This document shows, piece after piece, positions 19,101 through 28,951 of a stretch of DNA of 64,000 nt (within the stretch, counting starts at the first letter, position 1; each line of letters opens with the position of its first letter). The notes under the pieces were generated by a model that saw nothing but the letters and a program-made list of their open reading frames with translations, was not told the origin of the DNA and did not search any database. The stretch is from Endozoicomonas acroporae (lineage in GTDB: Bacteria; Pseudomonadota; Gammaproteobacteria; Pseudomonadales; Endozoicomonadaceae). The translations under genes were made by a program, and so were the position numbers. The DNA is taken from the NCBI RefSeq assembly GCF_002864045.1, contig NZ_PJPV01000074.1, positions 1 to 64,000 of the forward strand. The letters run 5' to 3'.

Positions 19101-22100
19101 CCGTTATATGGCATTACAAGACCGGGCGTTACTGGAATGGGCCAATACTCAACCCGCCGCTGCAGGTCATTATGTCACAGTGGTTCTGGATGAGGCCAAT
19201 CTGGCCAATACCGGATTGCAGGCTTCCCTGAATGGTTTATGGGAACCGGTACCGTGCATCTATGTTAACGGTCACCCGGTCAAGGTGACTGCTCAGCACC
19301 GAGTGATTTTGACCGGTAACCCGGGCCATTACGCCGGACGCCAATTAGACCCTGTGCTGAAGGAGAAACTGCCCGGGCCATACTACCTTCCCTTAAATCG
19401 GGCTTTTCTTCGGGACCGGGTGGTTGAACCTGCTCTGCTAAGGCAGTTACAACGGTATTTGCCAGAACCGCAAACAGACGACATTGTACGTAGCGCCAGT
19501 GACCGTGTGATGGTGCTTTGGCAATATTATCCGGAATTGCTGCCGGAACATGAGTTTACCCCCAGGGATTTGACCGATATCTGCAGCTGGGTGGGTTGGT
19601 ATCTGGATCGTGCATTAGCCACCAGGCACAGACAGGGCAGCGTTACCCGTGAGCAGGTGGATGGGTTGATTTTGCAGAGTTTTCAGGATGTACTGGGCTC
19701 AGAAATTCCCGGGGTGAGTCAGGATGCCAGGACAGCACTGGAACTCTGGTTTTCTGCCCGTGACCAGGTAGACAACACTTTGAGAGACCTGGTACATAAT
19801 CAGGTCCTGGAGGTTATACGTAACACTTTTATCCGGGCGACGTTACAAACCCGGCCTGAGTTTGATACCTCCGGATCAGCGGTCAGTGAATTGGTGCAAC
19901 GGCTTGGTCAGGATTTAAGCCGATGTCAGCAGGCGCATCATCACGTCAGAAAACATCATGGTCGTCAGGCTACCCTGATTGAAGGCCCTGCCGGGCGGGG
20001 TAAGGATGTCACCCTGAACCTGTTGATTGAAAGCTTCAAACAGCAGGGAGAATCCATGCCAGAGGTATTTTATTGCAATGCCGGGGATTGCTCCTGGGAC
20101 AGAGTGTGCGAAGCCATCCAGCGGGCGAAAGTCAATGGCGGCATCGTAGTCATTTCTGAATTGAATCTGATTGATAGCCAGCACCTGGAGGGGGAGCTTA
20201 ATGATATTCTGGCCGGTGATGCTCATCCGGGTTTCCACCTGTTTGCCACCACCAATCCTCCCCGGTACAGTGGCCGCAAACCGTTATCACCAGCGCTCAA
20301 AGGACGTTTCCGCTATTTGCCTATCCGACAATATAATCCGGCGGAACTGCTGGCCATTGTTGAAAAAGTGTTGCCACAAACGCCAAAGGGAAAGTCCGCA
20401 GCTGCATTGTTGACCCAGTGGCACTGTCAACTGAGGGCCTGTTTGCAACAGCAAGGCCTGCCCTTGCAGCCCACCGGCCTGGATTTACAAAATCTGGCCA
20501 GGGCCGTCATTAAAGACGGAGACTTTACCGAAAATACGCTCCGTCAACACATCAATCATCACTATCAGCTTTATTTTATCGCGGTCAGAGCAACCCTGGA
20601 GAAATTGCCAGAATTATCGGCTGTACCCATTGGCCAGCGGGGGATTGATCCTGTACTTTGCAATTGGTTTCACCACACCAGGGCTGGCTCTGATCGCCCC
20701 TGGTTGATACGTCGCAGCAATCTCAACCATATTGATGAACAGCACCATGAAATACACATCAAGGCTGAGCTGAGTGATGCAGAGGCCCGAACGGAAATCA
20801 TCAGGCGTGTGGCGCAGGCCCAATGGCAGGCTTCGGGTCTCTCCCCGAAACCGAAAGATGCGGATGATATTCTGACCCAGACTCTTTATCGATACTGGCA
20901 GCACTGCTGGTTTGATCACCGGTTTAATCAGACTGGGTTGGAGGCAAATACTGTATTTACCCTGACGGATGCTCAAAAGCAAACCCTGAAAATGTCCATT
21001 AACCAGCCATATTTCCGGGAAGCTGACAAACAGATAAGTGCATGGGATGCCAACAAGGTTTTTTTGTGGCCTGCCTTTTGGCAGAAAATTTCACGGATAG
21101 TATCAAACCCCGTCAGACACTATTCCGGCAGTGGCAGAAAAAGGTCAGATTCTCACAGTTCCGGCGCAGAAGCGATGGCCCATAAACTGGCAAAAATTGA
21201 TGGACAATATCCTGGTGCTGTTTCAGTAAAATATCCTGGTGCTGTTTCAGTAAATAGTGGCGATACACATAACTCTCCGGGAAAGCCCCTCTCTGAAGCT
21301 GCTCAATCTGCACCACGGGAAAATGGCAAAACAGAGGCTGCCACTATCTGTGCAAACGATACCCTGCCTCTTGATAATCAGGCAGAGCTACCCGCCAAAA
21401 CGATTCATTATCTGGATGTTGATACCGCTTATGAACACAGAGCGTTACGTCAGTTGGTGGAGAGAAAGATTTTTGCCTCTCGTAAAAGTCCCGGGATGTA
21501 TCGCCTGGAGGTCTTTGATGTGGCTTTGAATAATCAGGGTAATGTTGAACTACGCAGTTTTAGCCCCGGGGTGCACGGTTTTGAGGTGGTGTTTCCCTCC
21601 ACTCTGCCTGATGGAGAAGTAACCCTGGGCAGCGAGCAGAGTCTGGGGGTTCATTGCCTGCGGGTAAACAAGGATAAGTATTTTTACCTGCCAGGTCTGA
21701 ACCCGGATGAAACTATCCAGGCTTTGCGAATAAAACCGTCTCTGGATTACCGGTTGATAAAAGACAGGTATACAGGTCTTCACATGGTGCGTTTTCCAAA
21801 TGTCGGGGATGATCAGGAAATAACAGTTAATTACGTTGTAGAAAAAAGAGTGACAGAAAGTTCCTGTAAAAAACCTTCGGTCGACACGTTGGATTTATTG
21901 CAGCAATCTGGCGACGCGAGGTTAGACTGCACTGTTTCTGAAGCCATGAAATTACAATTAACTGAATTCTTTAACGGCTTTGCAGCAGCTGATATGGCGG
22001 AGAATCAAAAGGAACAGATTCGTTGTATTCAGTCGGCAAAGACCCTGAATGATCGTATTGCTGCGATAGCAGAGTACTGCAAAAATTTTAAGGGCTCAGA

Positions 22101-23964
22101 GAAATATGAAGGTGGCGAAGGTTTTTTTCGCTTTCTGCTGTGGCGTCAACAGGGCAAGTGTCAACACAGAACGCCGATATTTGTGGCGCTCTGCCGCTAT
22201 TTTGGAATTCCTGCACGCGCAGTAAGCGGTAAATACCACCTATATCCGGAGTATTCACTGGATGGCGGAATGAGCTGGAAGTCAGAGGATCTCGGAGGTG
22301 CTCCTGTACAGGTAAAACGAATCGAACCTGACTTTCAGCCTTTCCGGCAGGGAAGTGGTTCCAGCACCGAGTCAAAGAAGATTAAGGCGTTTCTGGACAG
22401 TGCTGATCCAGAGCAACAGCAGCGCCTTGCCAAAGCTTATGGTCGGAGTGTCGAAGATCTGCACAAAACCCTTGAGGCAGGCTGTGCATTACCAAATAAA
22501 ACGCCAGATACCAGCGAGGTGGTAAAAAGGCTTTGGGAAGACAAAGACTTAACCGGTTTTTCTCTGGGAGTCTCAATCCTGCTAAAGAAAGAGACACTGA
22601 ACTTTGAGGAATCTCGGTTGATTGGCAAGGTGTTTTGTAGGCGTACCGGTACCTACTATAAACCGATGTCTGAGGCGGTGAGTCAAATATTGTCCAGCAG
22701 TAGTGAAGATCAGGTGACCGGGCTGCTCAAGGCGCTCTACTCAAAAACGATTGTTCACAACCGTTATGGATATCATGACGATTGGTTGGGTTCAATGGTG
22801 GATATACTGACAGAGAGTAATTTAGCCCACCCCCCAGTCATTCATTTTGCCATTGAAGCATTCAAGGCGGGTTGGCTAAGACCCCCGCAAAGATACCTTA
22901 GCAGTATTATTCCAGCGGCTAAGTATCATGACCTGATGGTACGTCTGGAAACTGTAAAGGAATTGAAGGCTCAGGCCGTCAGTTACCTGGAACATTGGTA
23001 TAAAGCATTGCTGACTCCGTTGGGGAATAGCCAGAAGTGGCTGAGTTGTTACGAATGGGAACTGAAAGGAGACAATCATTTTTTCGTAACCCAAAGTTTT
23101 AATGGGGTTTCGCCATTCCTGGAAGAACAAATCGACTGTTCGTCTTTACAGTTGTCCTGGACGAACAACCCTGAGGGCATTCCGGACATTGAGCGAATGT
23201 TGGTGCGAAAGCCCGCTTTTCCACAGTTAAACGCCAGTAAGACTGGCATTCGCCCGGTTATTATACTGGGTCAGCCTGATTGGGCCTACACAGTTATCGC
23301 GGATGAAGTTGAAGCCCATTATTCATCAGAACCATGGCAGGTTATGGGAAAAAACTTCAGATATAATCTGACATACGATCAATATCGCGCTGAAGTTTGT
23401 AAAGTATCCGGAAAACATACTAATAAAACTCACAGGAATGTTCGTCTTCCAGCGAAGCGAGAAGGTAGTCGACATCAAAAAAAGTCTGAAGAGATTAATA
23501 AAAAAACCAAGGAAATCTGGGCAAGGTACATGCCAATTATAAATTCCCTCCGTGTGTCTGGTAATGACCGTTCAAGTGTCCCTGACAAAATAGTTAAACA
23601 GGCTATTTACCAGGCATTCATTTTTTACCTGTATCATATGACAAAAACCAGGGGCAGTCGTTTAACTTATTGTTTTCTGGAGGCCTCTGTCGGACGCATA
23701 TATTCCAACAGATATGGTGCCCAAGAGGTATCCTCACCGGAAGAGCTGTATGTCATGATGACTGAAACACAGAATAATTCTGCTCTTGAAAGATCTGTTA
23801 AGGCTCGTTATTTGAGGCAGGCACACAACTCGGGCAATGCGCTGGTGCTTAAATCTGAGGAATTAACCACCATTGCCAGGGAATTCCTGAATACGGTAAA
23901 TTTTAAGTCGATTTATGAGTCACTGCTAAATGCCCGGGATCCTGTCGGATTTAAGCGCCCGTAG
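16144..23964 (+). CDS. giant protein with two midasin/dynein-type AAA+ modules and a transglutaminase-like domain
   Basis: Unknown function. The 2606-aa product (ATG at 16144; a TTG at 16042 in the same frame would add 34 residues) has an N-terminal ~900 residues without a recognised family. AAA+ module 1 has Walker A GETGTGKS at residue ~935 and Walker B VVLDEANL at ~1016, followed by ILTGNPGHYAGRQ. AAA+ module 2 has GPAGRGKD at ~1281, VVISELNLIDS at ~1339 and LFATTNPPRYSGRKPLSPAL, very like the midasin/VWA8 (AAA_5) sensor region. A low-complexity linker with a 24-bp tandem repeat follows. Near residues 2000-2050 a transglutaminase/protease-like core shows Cys2006 (QGKCQHR), FGIPARAVSGKYH (His2032) and Asp2049. 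No signal peptide. It interrupts rnhB-dnaE, and its stop codon lies in a repeat remnant, so the C-terminus may be truncated. Inference: host-directed or conflict-related mechanoenzyme. Confidence 0.8.
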   Translation: MNIQNSGSNVQLASERNLSAKKAKLKQPLKPVDMCVEVQSRLHLTSPRIPLSDTARTVCLQVSPNLRFSHSFDFRFVANNHQVRHLLSAQTHDEQQDVVILSHPDDLSQGNLLSRLSISGTGHHSLKPGKLFENNEPLTLVIDIRMLTSDELPKLNDLLDPDNPCLFDQVTQKKRALGEHVSLLVLASHEQLAMVGKSDEAPGADFWRRINRPGNTWQFDADSGNDQTMDIGDVPPVLAELPSGSAMDDGNTVIIHCHLHSNWRQLFFGGPGVDKQGRIRHLPGKFEQLKTGQRVILKGADWHNLAFEQTIRQLLAQKRYESNGALCTLPEDIQFYRMPVGDDELLSLFQIMANSGDARLAGNEPQNPLIINHSNIMEWLGPISIGQEGFAVPNTSLLDQVKAGDVVTVTSPLSEALWFLLLGTLQNIHQTTGVKPKLQVAHSQRQPQSLGLTEKAGQPELASCIGGKDNTGDHAPVNTVTYQHSAQANHWINSHQEIPLVIQINNQTGFSQLFDNIFITSEQKAYFGRCQSGLQAALTTGKPVVFRGLESNPKLQQLLEPLVSGQPLLVNGILQAYPKACITVLWPELAQSPSPVWSAMIAAAELCPPVDIWNITAEHHGMSRTELPEQALRQLCEAFKTVPATLCHPLPEITEGLLNNLILAARRAQQVDHAPQLQPCHWRKAIDSVFSHGTRQNRSVRDFMKVACRQLLPDTAQTAWVDPDRLNAVINSAQPLDRSFVCLNVWQLARAFGPTVFANTVFEQLNLSYEYPFQACMSNECMDCLCALIVAQTPRMQRSSVALQLQVDPLQAERYQQLAIRPQNQIRRLEDALASGWQLRPHSAQTRSDAIHTLAMDCYRVSQQSVSRNSDPEHISRLEHLLVQSLEWQGCAQAPLQALAHDLYYGSVDQKDRELRRLSRLHDRLEDSPVIFLQGETGTGKSYFAAKTAEASGLASLISLGPCDSEQTLMKRWQWQEHTGTGDGGDRYMALQDRALLEWANTQPAAAGHYVTVVLDEANLANTGLQASLNGLWEPVPCIYVNGHPVKVTAQHRVILTGNPGHYAGRQLDPVLKEKLPGPYYLPLNRAFLRDRVVEPALLRQLQRYLPEPQTDDIVRSASDRVMVLWQYYPELLPEHEFTPRDLTDICSWVGWYLDRALATRHRQGSVTREQVDGLILQSFQDVLGSEIPGVSQDARTALELWFSARDQVDNTLRDLVHNQVLEVIRNTFIRATLQTRPEFDTSGSAVSELVQRLGQDLSRCQQAHHHVRKHHGRQATLIEGPAGRGKDVTLNLLIESFKQQGESMPEVFYCNAGDCSWDRVCEAIQRAKVNGGIVVISELNLIDSQHLEGELNDILAGDAHPGFHLFATTNPPRYSGRKPLSPALKGRFRYLPIRQYNPAELLAIVEKVLPQTPKGKSAAALLTQWHCQLRACLQQQGLPLQPTGLDLQNLARAVIKDGDFTENTLRQHINHHYQLYFIAVRATLEKLPELSAVPIGQRGIDPVLCNWFHHTRAGSDRPWLIRRSNLNHIDEQHHEIHIKAELSDAEARTEIIRRVAQAQWQASGLSPKPKDADDILTQTLYRYWQHCWFDHRFNQTGLEANTVFTLTDAQKQTLKMSINQPYFREADKQISAWDANKVFLWPAFWQKISRIVSNPVRHYSGSGRKRSDSHSSGAEAMAHKLAKIDGQYPGAVSVKYPGAVSVNSGDTHNSPGKPLSEAAQSAPRENGKTEAATICANDTLPLDNQAELPAKTIHYLDVDTAYEHRALRQLVERKIFASRKSPGMYRLEVFDVALNNQGNVELRSFSPGVHGFEVVFPSTLPDGEVTLGSEQSLGVHCLRVNKDKYFYLPGLNPDETIQALRIKPSLDYRLIKDRYTGLHMVRFPNVGDDQEITVNYVVEKRVTESSCKKPSVDTLDLLQQSGDARLDCTVSEAMKLQLTEFFNGFAAADMAENQKEQIRCIQSAKTLNDRIAAIAEYCKNFKGSEKYEGGEGFFRFLLWRQQGKCQHRTPIFVALCRYFGIPARAVSGKYHLYPEYSLDGGMSWKSEDLGGAPVQVKRIEPDFQPFRQGSGSSTESKKIKAFLDSADPEQQQRLAKAYGRSVEDLHKTLEAGCALPNKTPDTSEVVKRLWEDKDLTGFSLGVSILLKKETLNFEESRLIGKVFCRRTGTYYKPMSEAVSQILSSSSEDQVTGLLKALYSKTIVHNRYGYHDDWLGSMVDILTESNLAHPPVIHFAIEAFKAGWLRPPQRYLSSIIPAAKYHDLMVRLETVKELKAQAVSYLEHWYKALLTPLGNSQKWLSCYEWELKGDNHFFVTQSFNGVSPFLEEQIDCSSLQLSWTNNPEGIPDIERMLVRKPAFPQLNASKTGIRPVIILGQPDWAYTVIADEVEAHYSSEPWQVMGKNFRYNLTYDQYRAEVCKVSGKHTNKTHRNVRLPAKREGSRHQKKSEEINKKTKEIWARYMPIINSLRVSGNDRSSVPDKIVKQAIYQAFIFYLYHMTKTRGSRLTYCFLEASVGRIYSNRYGAQEVSSPEELYVMMTETQNNSALERSVKARYLRQAHNSGNALVLKSEELTTIAREFLNTVNFKSIYESLLNARDPVGFKRP
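21207..21254 (+). repeat. two perfect 24-bp tandem repeats within the giant gene
   Basis: Units 21207-21230 and 21231-21254 are identical and encode the repeated peptide YPGAVSVK/N in the linker between the AAA+ and transglutaminase-like regions. This is a likely slippage-variable site that preserves frame. Confidence 0.9.
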
Positions 23965-23992
23965 TGAGGATTGCGAGAAATTGAGGATAAAG
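23941..23992. repeat. remnant of the MITE-like element at the 3' end of the giant gene
   Basis: Aligns with 2585-2638 of the full element (shared GCGCCCGTAG, GAGGAT and AAATTGAGGATAAA blocks) with scattered changes. The TAG stop of the giant gene (23962-23964) is inside the shared block. Confidence 0.7.
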
Positions 23993-24132
23993 TATTCCCT
24001 GTTTTTTTAAATGTGCTTTTTTGCTGTTGGAATTTATCACTTGCTTTTAAATATTGCATTAAATATTAATTTGTTAGGTGCATATCTCCATTGTTATCAT
24101 AATCGGATTGCCATTCAGGACTTCCTTCTTCC

Positions 24133-27100
24133 ATGACCGCACGATTTATCCACTTACGGGTGCACACCGAATTTTCCCTCAGCGACGGGCTGGTGCGAAT
24201 AAAACCGTTGATCAGCGCGATTTCCGGCTGTGGTACACCGGCGGTGGCGGTGACCGACCAGTCCAATCTCTGTGCGCTGGTGAAGTTTTATTCGGGGGCC
24301 ATGGGTGCAGGTATCAAGCCCATTTGTGGCGCTGACCTCTGGGTGGAAAATCCGGCGGATAAGTATGCACCGTCCCGTCTGGTGTTGCTGTGTATGGATG
24401 AGCAGGGTTATCACAATCTGACCGAGCTGATCTCCCGGGCGTTTATGGAAAATCAACACCATGAAAAAGCACTGGTTAAACGGGAGTGGATCATGGCTCA
24501 GTCAGAAGGGCTGATTGCGCTTTCCGGTGCCAGGGAAGGTGAGATTGGCCGGGCACTGTTATCGGGCAAAAAGTCGCTGGCGGGTGAGTTATTGCAGGAG
24601 TGGATGGGGGCGTTTCCTGATCGCTTCTACCTGGAACTGCACCGTACCAACCGGGCAGGGGATGAAGAGTGCGTTCATGGTTCCGTGGCTCTGGCGGCAG
24701 AATTCAACTGTCCGGTGGTGGCCACCAATGATGTGATGTTTATGACCCGGGATGATTTCGAAGCCCATGAGTCCAGGGTCTGCATTGGTGAAAGTATGGT
24801 TCTGGATGATCCCCGCCGGGAACATCGCTACAGTGAAGAACAGTACCTGAAGTCTGAACAGGAGATGGCTGAACTCTTTGCGGATATTCCTGAAGCACTG
24901 GCCAACTCCGTTGCCATTGCCCAGCGCTGTTCTATTAATGTCAAACTGGGTGAGTACTTTCTGCCGGAATATCCCGTGCCAGAAGGTAAAACCATGGATC
25001 AGTTTTTCCGTGAATTTTCCCATGACGGTCTGACGGAGCGTCTGGCGTTTCTGTTTGATACGTCGGCACCGGACTTTCCGGAAACCGAAAAAATTTACCG
25101 GGAGCGATTGGACTTTGAGCTGAACACCATTCTGCAGATGGGGTTCCCCGGGTACTTCCTGATCGTTATGGACTTTATCCAGTGGTCTAAAAATAACGAT
25201 ATTCCCGTTGGCCCCGGACGTGGTTCCGGTGCCGGGTCGCTGGTGGCCTATGCTCAGAAAATCACCGATCTGGACCCGATCAAATACGACCTGCTGTTTG
25301 AGCGATTCCTGAATCCTGAGCGGGTGTCAATGCCCGACTTTGACGTTGACTTCTGTATGGAAGGCCGGGACCGGGTGATTGATTATGTGGCCCGTACCTA
25401 TGGACGCAATGCGGTATCCCAGATCATCACCTTCGGTACCATGGCGGCCAAGGCGGTGGTGCGTGATGTAGCCCGGGTTCAGGGTAAATCCTACGGTCTG
25501 GCGGATCGTCTTTCCAAAATGATCCCCTTTGAAATCGGCATGACCCTCAGTAAGGCCTTTGAGCAGGAAGAAGTCATCCGGGAGTTTCTGGAGTCCGATG
25601 AAGAGGCGGCGGAAATCTGGGAGATGGCGCTGAAGCTGGAAGGGGTCACGCGCAATGTCGGCAAGCACGCCGGTGGTGTGGTGATTGCCCCCACCAAGTT
25701 GACGGACTTTGCTCCGCTTTACTGTGATGAGCACGGTAAAGGGGTGGTCACCCAGTATGACAAGAATGATGTGGAATACGCGGGTCTTGTTAAGTTCGAC
25801 TTCCTGGGTCTGCGTACGCTGACCATTATTGACTGGGCCCTGAAGCTGATTAATCCCCGCCGGGCGCAGCGGGGTGAAGAGCCTCTGGCCATTGAAGCCA
25901 TCGATCTTGAAGATAAAAGCTCCTATGACATGCTGAAGCGGGCGGAAACCACCGCGGTCTTCCAGCTGGAATCCCGTGGGATGAAAGATCTGATCAAGCG
26001 TCTCCAGCCCGACTGCTTTGAAGATATTATCGCTTTGGTGGCCCTGTTTCGTCCCGGTCCGTTGCAGTCCGGGATGGTGGACAACTTTATTAACCGTAAG
26101 CATGGCCGGGAGGAACTCTCGTTCCCGGATGCCCAGTATCAGCACGAGTCGCTTCAGCCTATTTTGCAGCCCACGTACGGCATTATCCTCTACCAGGAAC
26201 AGGTGATGCAGATTGCCCAGGTGCTGGCCGGTTACACCCTGGGCGGTGCGGATATGCTGCGCCGGGCCATGGGTAAGAAAAAGCCGGAGGAGATGGCCAA
26301 GCAGCGGACAGTCTTTGAAGAGGGCGCTATCAGCCAGGGGGTTGATGGTGAGCTGGCCATGAAGATCTTCGACCTGGTTGAGAAGTTTGCGGGCTATGGC
26401 TTTAACAAATCCCACTCGGCAGCCTACGCCCTGGTTTCCTACCAGACGCTGTGGCTGAAGGCTCACTATCCATCGGAGTTTATGGCGGCGGTCATGAGCT
26501 CCGATATGCAGAATACCGATAAGGTGGTGACCTTTATCGAAGAGTGTCGGGATATGGGCCTGACTGTGCTGCCGCCCAGCGTGAACAGCGGCGAATATAT
26601 GTTCGGTGTGAACGACGATGGTCATATTGTCTATGGGCTGGGAGCCATCAAGGGCGTGGGTGAAGGCCCTATTGAGGCGATTGTCCGGGCACGTAAAGAG
26701 GGTGGGTCATTCAAGGACCTGTTTGACTTCTGTGAGCGGGTGGATGCCAAAAGCATCAACAAGCGGGTGCTGGAGGCGTTGATCAAATCCGGGGCGCTAG
26801 ACCTGCTTGGACCTGTCCCACAAAAGCCGCAACAGTTGAATTTTAACCGGGCCGTGCTGGAAGCGAGCCAGCTTGAGGCGATCAAAGCGGCGGATCAGGC
26901 GGCCAAAAGCCTGGATTCCGGTCATATGGATATGTTTGGTGCCCTGGTTCCCGCCGGAGAAGACGCTGTTTACGACACTTATCTGAAAACCAGCGAATGG
27001 ACGGATAAGGTTCGTTTGGGTGGCGAGAAGGATACCCTGGGGCTCTATCTGACTGGTCACCCCATTGATGAATACGAAAGTGAAATCCGGCATTTTATCC

Positions 27101-27642
27101 GCAACCGTATCAAAGACCTTCAGCCTGCCCGGGGCGATAGCCAGAACATCGCCGGGCTGGTGGTGGATATGCGGATCATGAAAAACAAGAAGGGGGACAA
27201 AATGGCGTTTGTTACCCTGGATGATCGCACCGGACGGATTGAAGTGTCGGTGTTTGCCGACGTGTTTGGGGAGTATCAACACCTGCTCCATAAAGACGCA
27301 GTGCTGGTGGTGGAAGGGGAAGTCACCTTTGATGATTACTCCGGTAGCCTGAAAGTCCGCTCGAAAAAAGTGATGAAAGTGGTGGATGCCCGCAGCCATT
27401 ATGCCCGTCGTCTGGTTCTTGAGGTGTCCCATGAACAGATTGATGGTCATTTTGAACGAAAATTGTCGTCCATGCTGGGCGGGCAGCCGGGGCGGTTGCC
27501 GGTCAGGATTGATTACCATCGGGACGATGCCCGTGCCAGCCTGATGCTCGGTGAGCAATGGCTGGTCAGCCCCAGTGATGAATTGGTGCTGGAACTCAGG
27601 CAGTGGCTTGGCAAAAATGCGGCTAACGTTGAGTATGCCTGA
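24133..27642 (+). CDS. dnaE: DNA polymerase III subunit alpha
   Basis: Replicative polymerase catalytic subunit. N-terminal PHP domain ([19 protein letters not shown]), polymerase core with [14 protein letters not shown] and the catalytic PDFDVDFC (Asp402 and Asp404), third acidic motif region [23 protein letters not shown], then helix-hairpin-helix and an OB-fold ([19 protein letters not shown]). 1169 aa, family-typical. It keeps the gammaproteobacterial rnhB ... dnaE-accA order, broken on both sides by accessory genes. Confidence 0.98.
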   Translation: MTARFIHLRVHTEFSLSDGLVRIKPLISAISGCGTPAVAVTDQSNLCALVKFYSGAMGAGIKPICGADLWVENPADKYAPSRLVLLCMDEQGYHNLTELISRAFMENQHHEKALVKREWIMAQSEGLIALSGAREGEIGRALLSGKKSLAGELLQEWMGAFPDRFYLELHRTNRAGDEECVHGSVALAAEFNCPVVATNDVMFMTRDDFEAHESRVCIGESMVLDDPRREHRYSEEQYLKSEQEMAELFADIPEALANSVAIAQRCSINVKLGEYFLPEYPVPEGKTMDQFFREFSHDGLTERLAFLFDTSAPDFPETEKIYRERLDFELNTILQMGFPGYFLIVMDFIQWSKNNDIPVGPGRGSGAGSLVAYAQKITDLDPIKYDLLFERFLNPERVSMPDFDVDFCMEGRDRVIDYVARTYGRNAVSQIITFGTMAAKAVVRDVARVQGKSYGLADRLSKMIPFEIGMTLSKAFEQEEVIREFLESDEEAAEIWEMALKLEGVTRNVGKHAGGVVIAPTKLTDFAPLYCDEHGKGVVTQYDKNDVEYAGLVKFDFLGLRTLTIIDWALKLINPRRAQRGEEPLAIEAIDLEDKSSYDMLKRAETTAVFQLESRGMKDLIKRLQPDCFEDIIALVALFRPGPLQSGMVDNFINRKHGREELSFPDAQYQHESLQPILQPTYGIILYQEQVMQIAQVLAGYTLGGADMLRRAMGKKKPEEMAKQRTVFEEGAISQGVDGELAMKIFDLVEKFAGYGFNKSHSAAYALVSYQTLWLKAHYPSEFMAAVMSSDMQNTDKVVTFIEECRDMGLTVLPPSVNSGEYMFGVNDDGHIVYGLGAIKGVGEGPIEAIVRARKEGGSFKDLFDFCERVDAKSINKRVLEALIKSGALDLLGPVPQKPQQLNFNRAVLEASQLEAIKAADQAAKSLDSGHMDMFGALVPAGEDAVYDTYLKTSEWTDKVRLGGEKDTLGLYLTGHPIDEYESEIRHFIRNRIKDLQPARGDSQNIAGLVVDMRIMKNKKGDKMAFVTLDDRTGRIEVSVFADVFGEYQHLLHKDAVLVVEGEVTFDDYSGSLKVRSKKVMKVVDARSHYARRLVLEVSHEQIDGHFERKLSSMLGGQPGRLPVRIDYHRDDARASLMLGEQWLVSPSDELVLELRQWLGKNAANVEYA

Positions 27643-27902
27643 CTTAAAGAACTTACTGAGTATGCAGAATTGAGGTATGAAACGGGAGCTGTGGTCTTTT
27701 GCAGTTTCCCTTTTCAGGAATAAGAAAATCTCAACGGAAAAATAAAATCACCTTGTATAGAACTTTCATTGGAATATGCAGTCAGAGTTAATGACCAAAT
27801 GGAATCTAAATTTTCTTGCTTGAAGGCTGCGCCGGGTTTCCGGGTTGCCTGAAAAGCAAACGGTCATGAACTTAGTGAAATTTTTATGGAAGGAATTTAT
27901 TT

Positions 27903-28739
27903 ATGACTCCTGTCGAGTCTTGCCAAAAGGCGTTGCCAGCACAACCAAAGCAAGAGACTAACCCCATAACAGATGATCATCAGGGAAAGTTTAACAACCT
28001 GTCGACTACCATAGTTCCCGGGGCTTATGCTGCGATACCACAGGCTGATAATTCCCGGTCCGGATCAGAGTTGTTAAGAAAATATTCACCCAGCCGGGTG
28101 GACCCCAATACCAATATAGCGGCAACGGGTTCGCCTTTACTGGTATTTCGGAATATGGAAAAACTTGAAATTCAGAGCCCTCAAATCTCTCTTGACCAGT
28201 TTGGGAAATATTTCCAGTGTGCTGATGGCAGATTGAGGGAGACGGATTGCAAAACATGTGGTAATACCCTGAAAGAGATTACAGGAGTTTGTGATCTCAA
28301 TAATTTTTATCAAGGTGAATATCATCAATCTTTGAATAAGGGATTCAGACATTTTCGTCACCCTGATTCAATACATGCTGGTCAACTTGATGATGGTATG
28401 TTTTTCCTCAAGTTGTTGAACCCCAGCCAATGTGAATGGCAATATAAATTAGATCATCACCGCCAAAACATCCAGTACTTGGGGGTTAATGAATTCGAGG
28501 TATTCCCCGGAACCCACCCTTATTCCCTCTATTGCGGAAAGACCTTAGAAGAAGCACTGGCAACTTTTGAACAGGCTTGCCAGGGCACCGACATAGCGAC
28601 TTTCATCAGACCGCTGCTGGGATTTGGGTCTGACTCTTTCAGTGCAATTCTTGAAGCGCAAAAACCGAAAGTCCCCGAAAGACCACCGGAAGACCCTGTG
28701 CGGATTGCCATTGCTGAAGAGGATATGTCTTTATTCTGA
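27903..28739 (+). CDS. hypothetical protein, possible effector
   Basis: 278 aa, not recognised. No signal peptide or membrane span. Residues 1-60 are polar and probably disordered; a cysteine cluster follows (YFQCADGRLRETDCKTCG, then GVCDL), which could bind metal. The C-terminus is Pro/Glu-rich (KVPERPPEDP). The ATG has AAGGA 8 nt upstream in an AT-rich leader unlike that of the neighbouring core genes. It sits alone between dnaE and accA, genes usually adjacent, so it is probably an insertion. Expression is likely, function unknown. Confidence 0.7.
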   Translation: MTPVESCQKALPAQPKQETNPITDDHQGKFNNLSTTIVPGAYAAIPQADNSRSGSELLRKYSPSRVDPNTNIAATGSPLLVFRNMEKLEIQSPQISLDQFGKYFQCADGRLRETDCKTCGNTLKEITGVCDLNNFYQGEYHQSLNKGFRHFRHPDSIHAGQLDDGMFFLKLLNPSQCEWQYKLDHHRQNIQYLGVNEFEVFPGTHPYSLYCGKTLEEALATFEQACQGTDIATFIRPLLGFGSDSFSAILEAQKPKVPERPPEDPVRIAIAEEDMSLF

Positions 28740-28951
28740 TGCGACTCTGATCAATTCTTCACTACCTTGTCAGGCAGGAGTTTCACCTTTTCAAAAGGTA
28801 TCATCCGATTCTCATATTGCTTTTCTGCTGCCCTTGAGGACTTCAATACCGTCGCTTTGTTTACAGGCGATTACGCTTTTTAACTCGACTTTCTGGCGGT
28901 GTTTACGTATTTTGATCCCTATTTACTCTCCGGCCATGATAAGTGGACTTC

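Noticed and set aside
25327..26625. Minus-strand open frame of 432 codons over dnaE
   Set aside because: Lies entirely antisense to the polymerase core; composition is that of a shadow frame.
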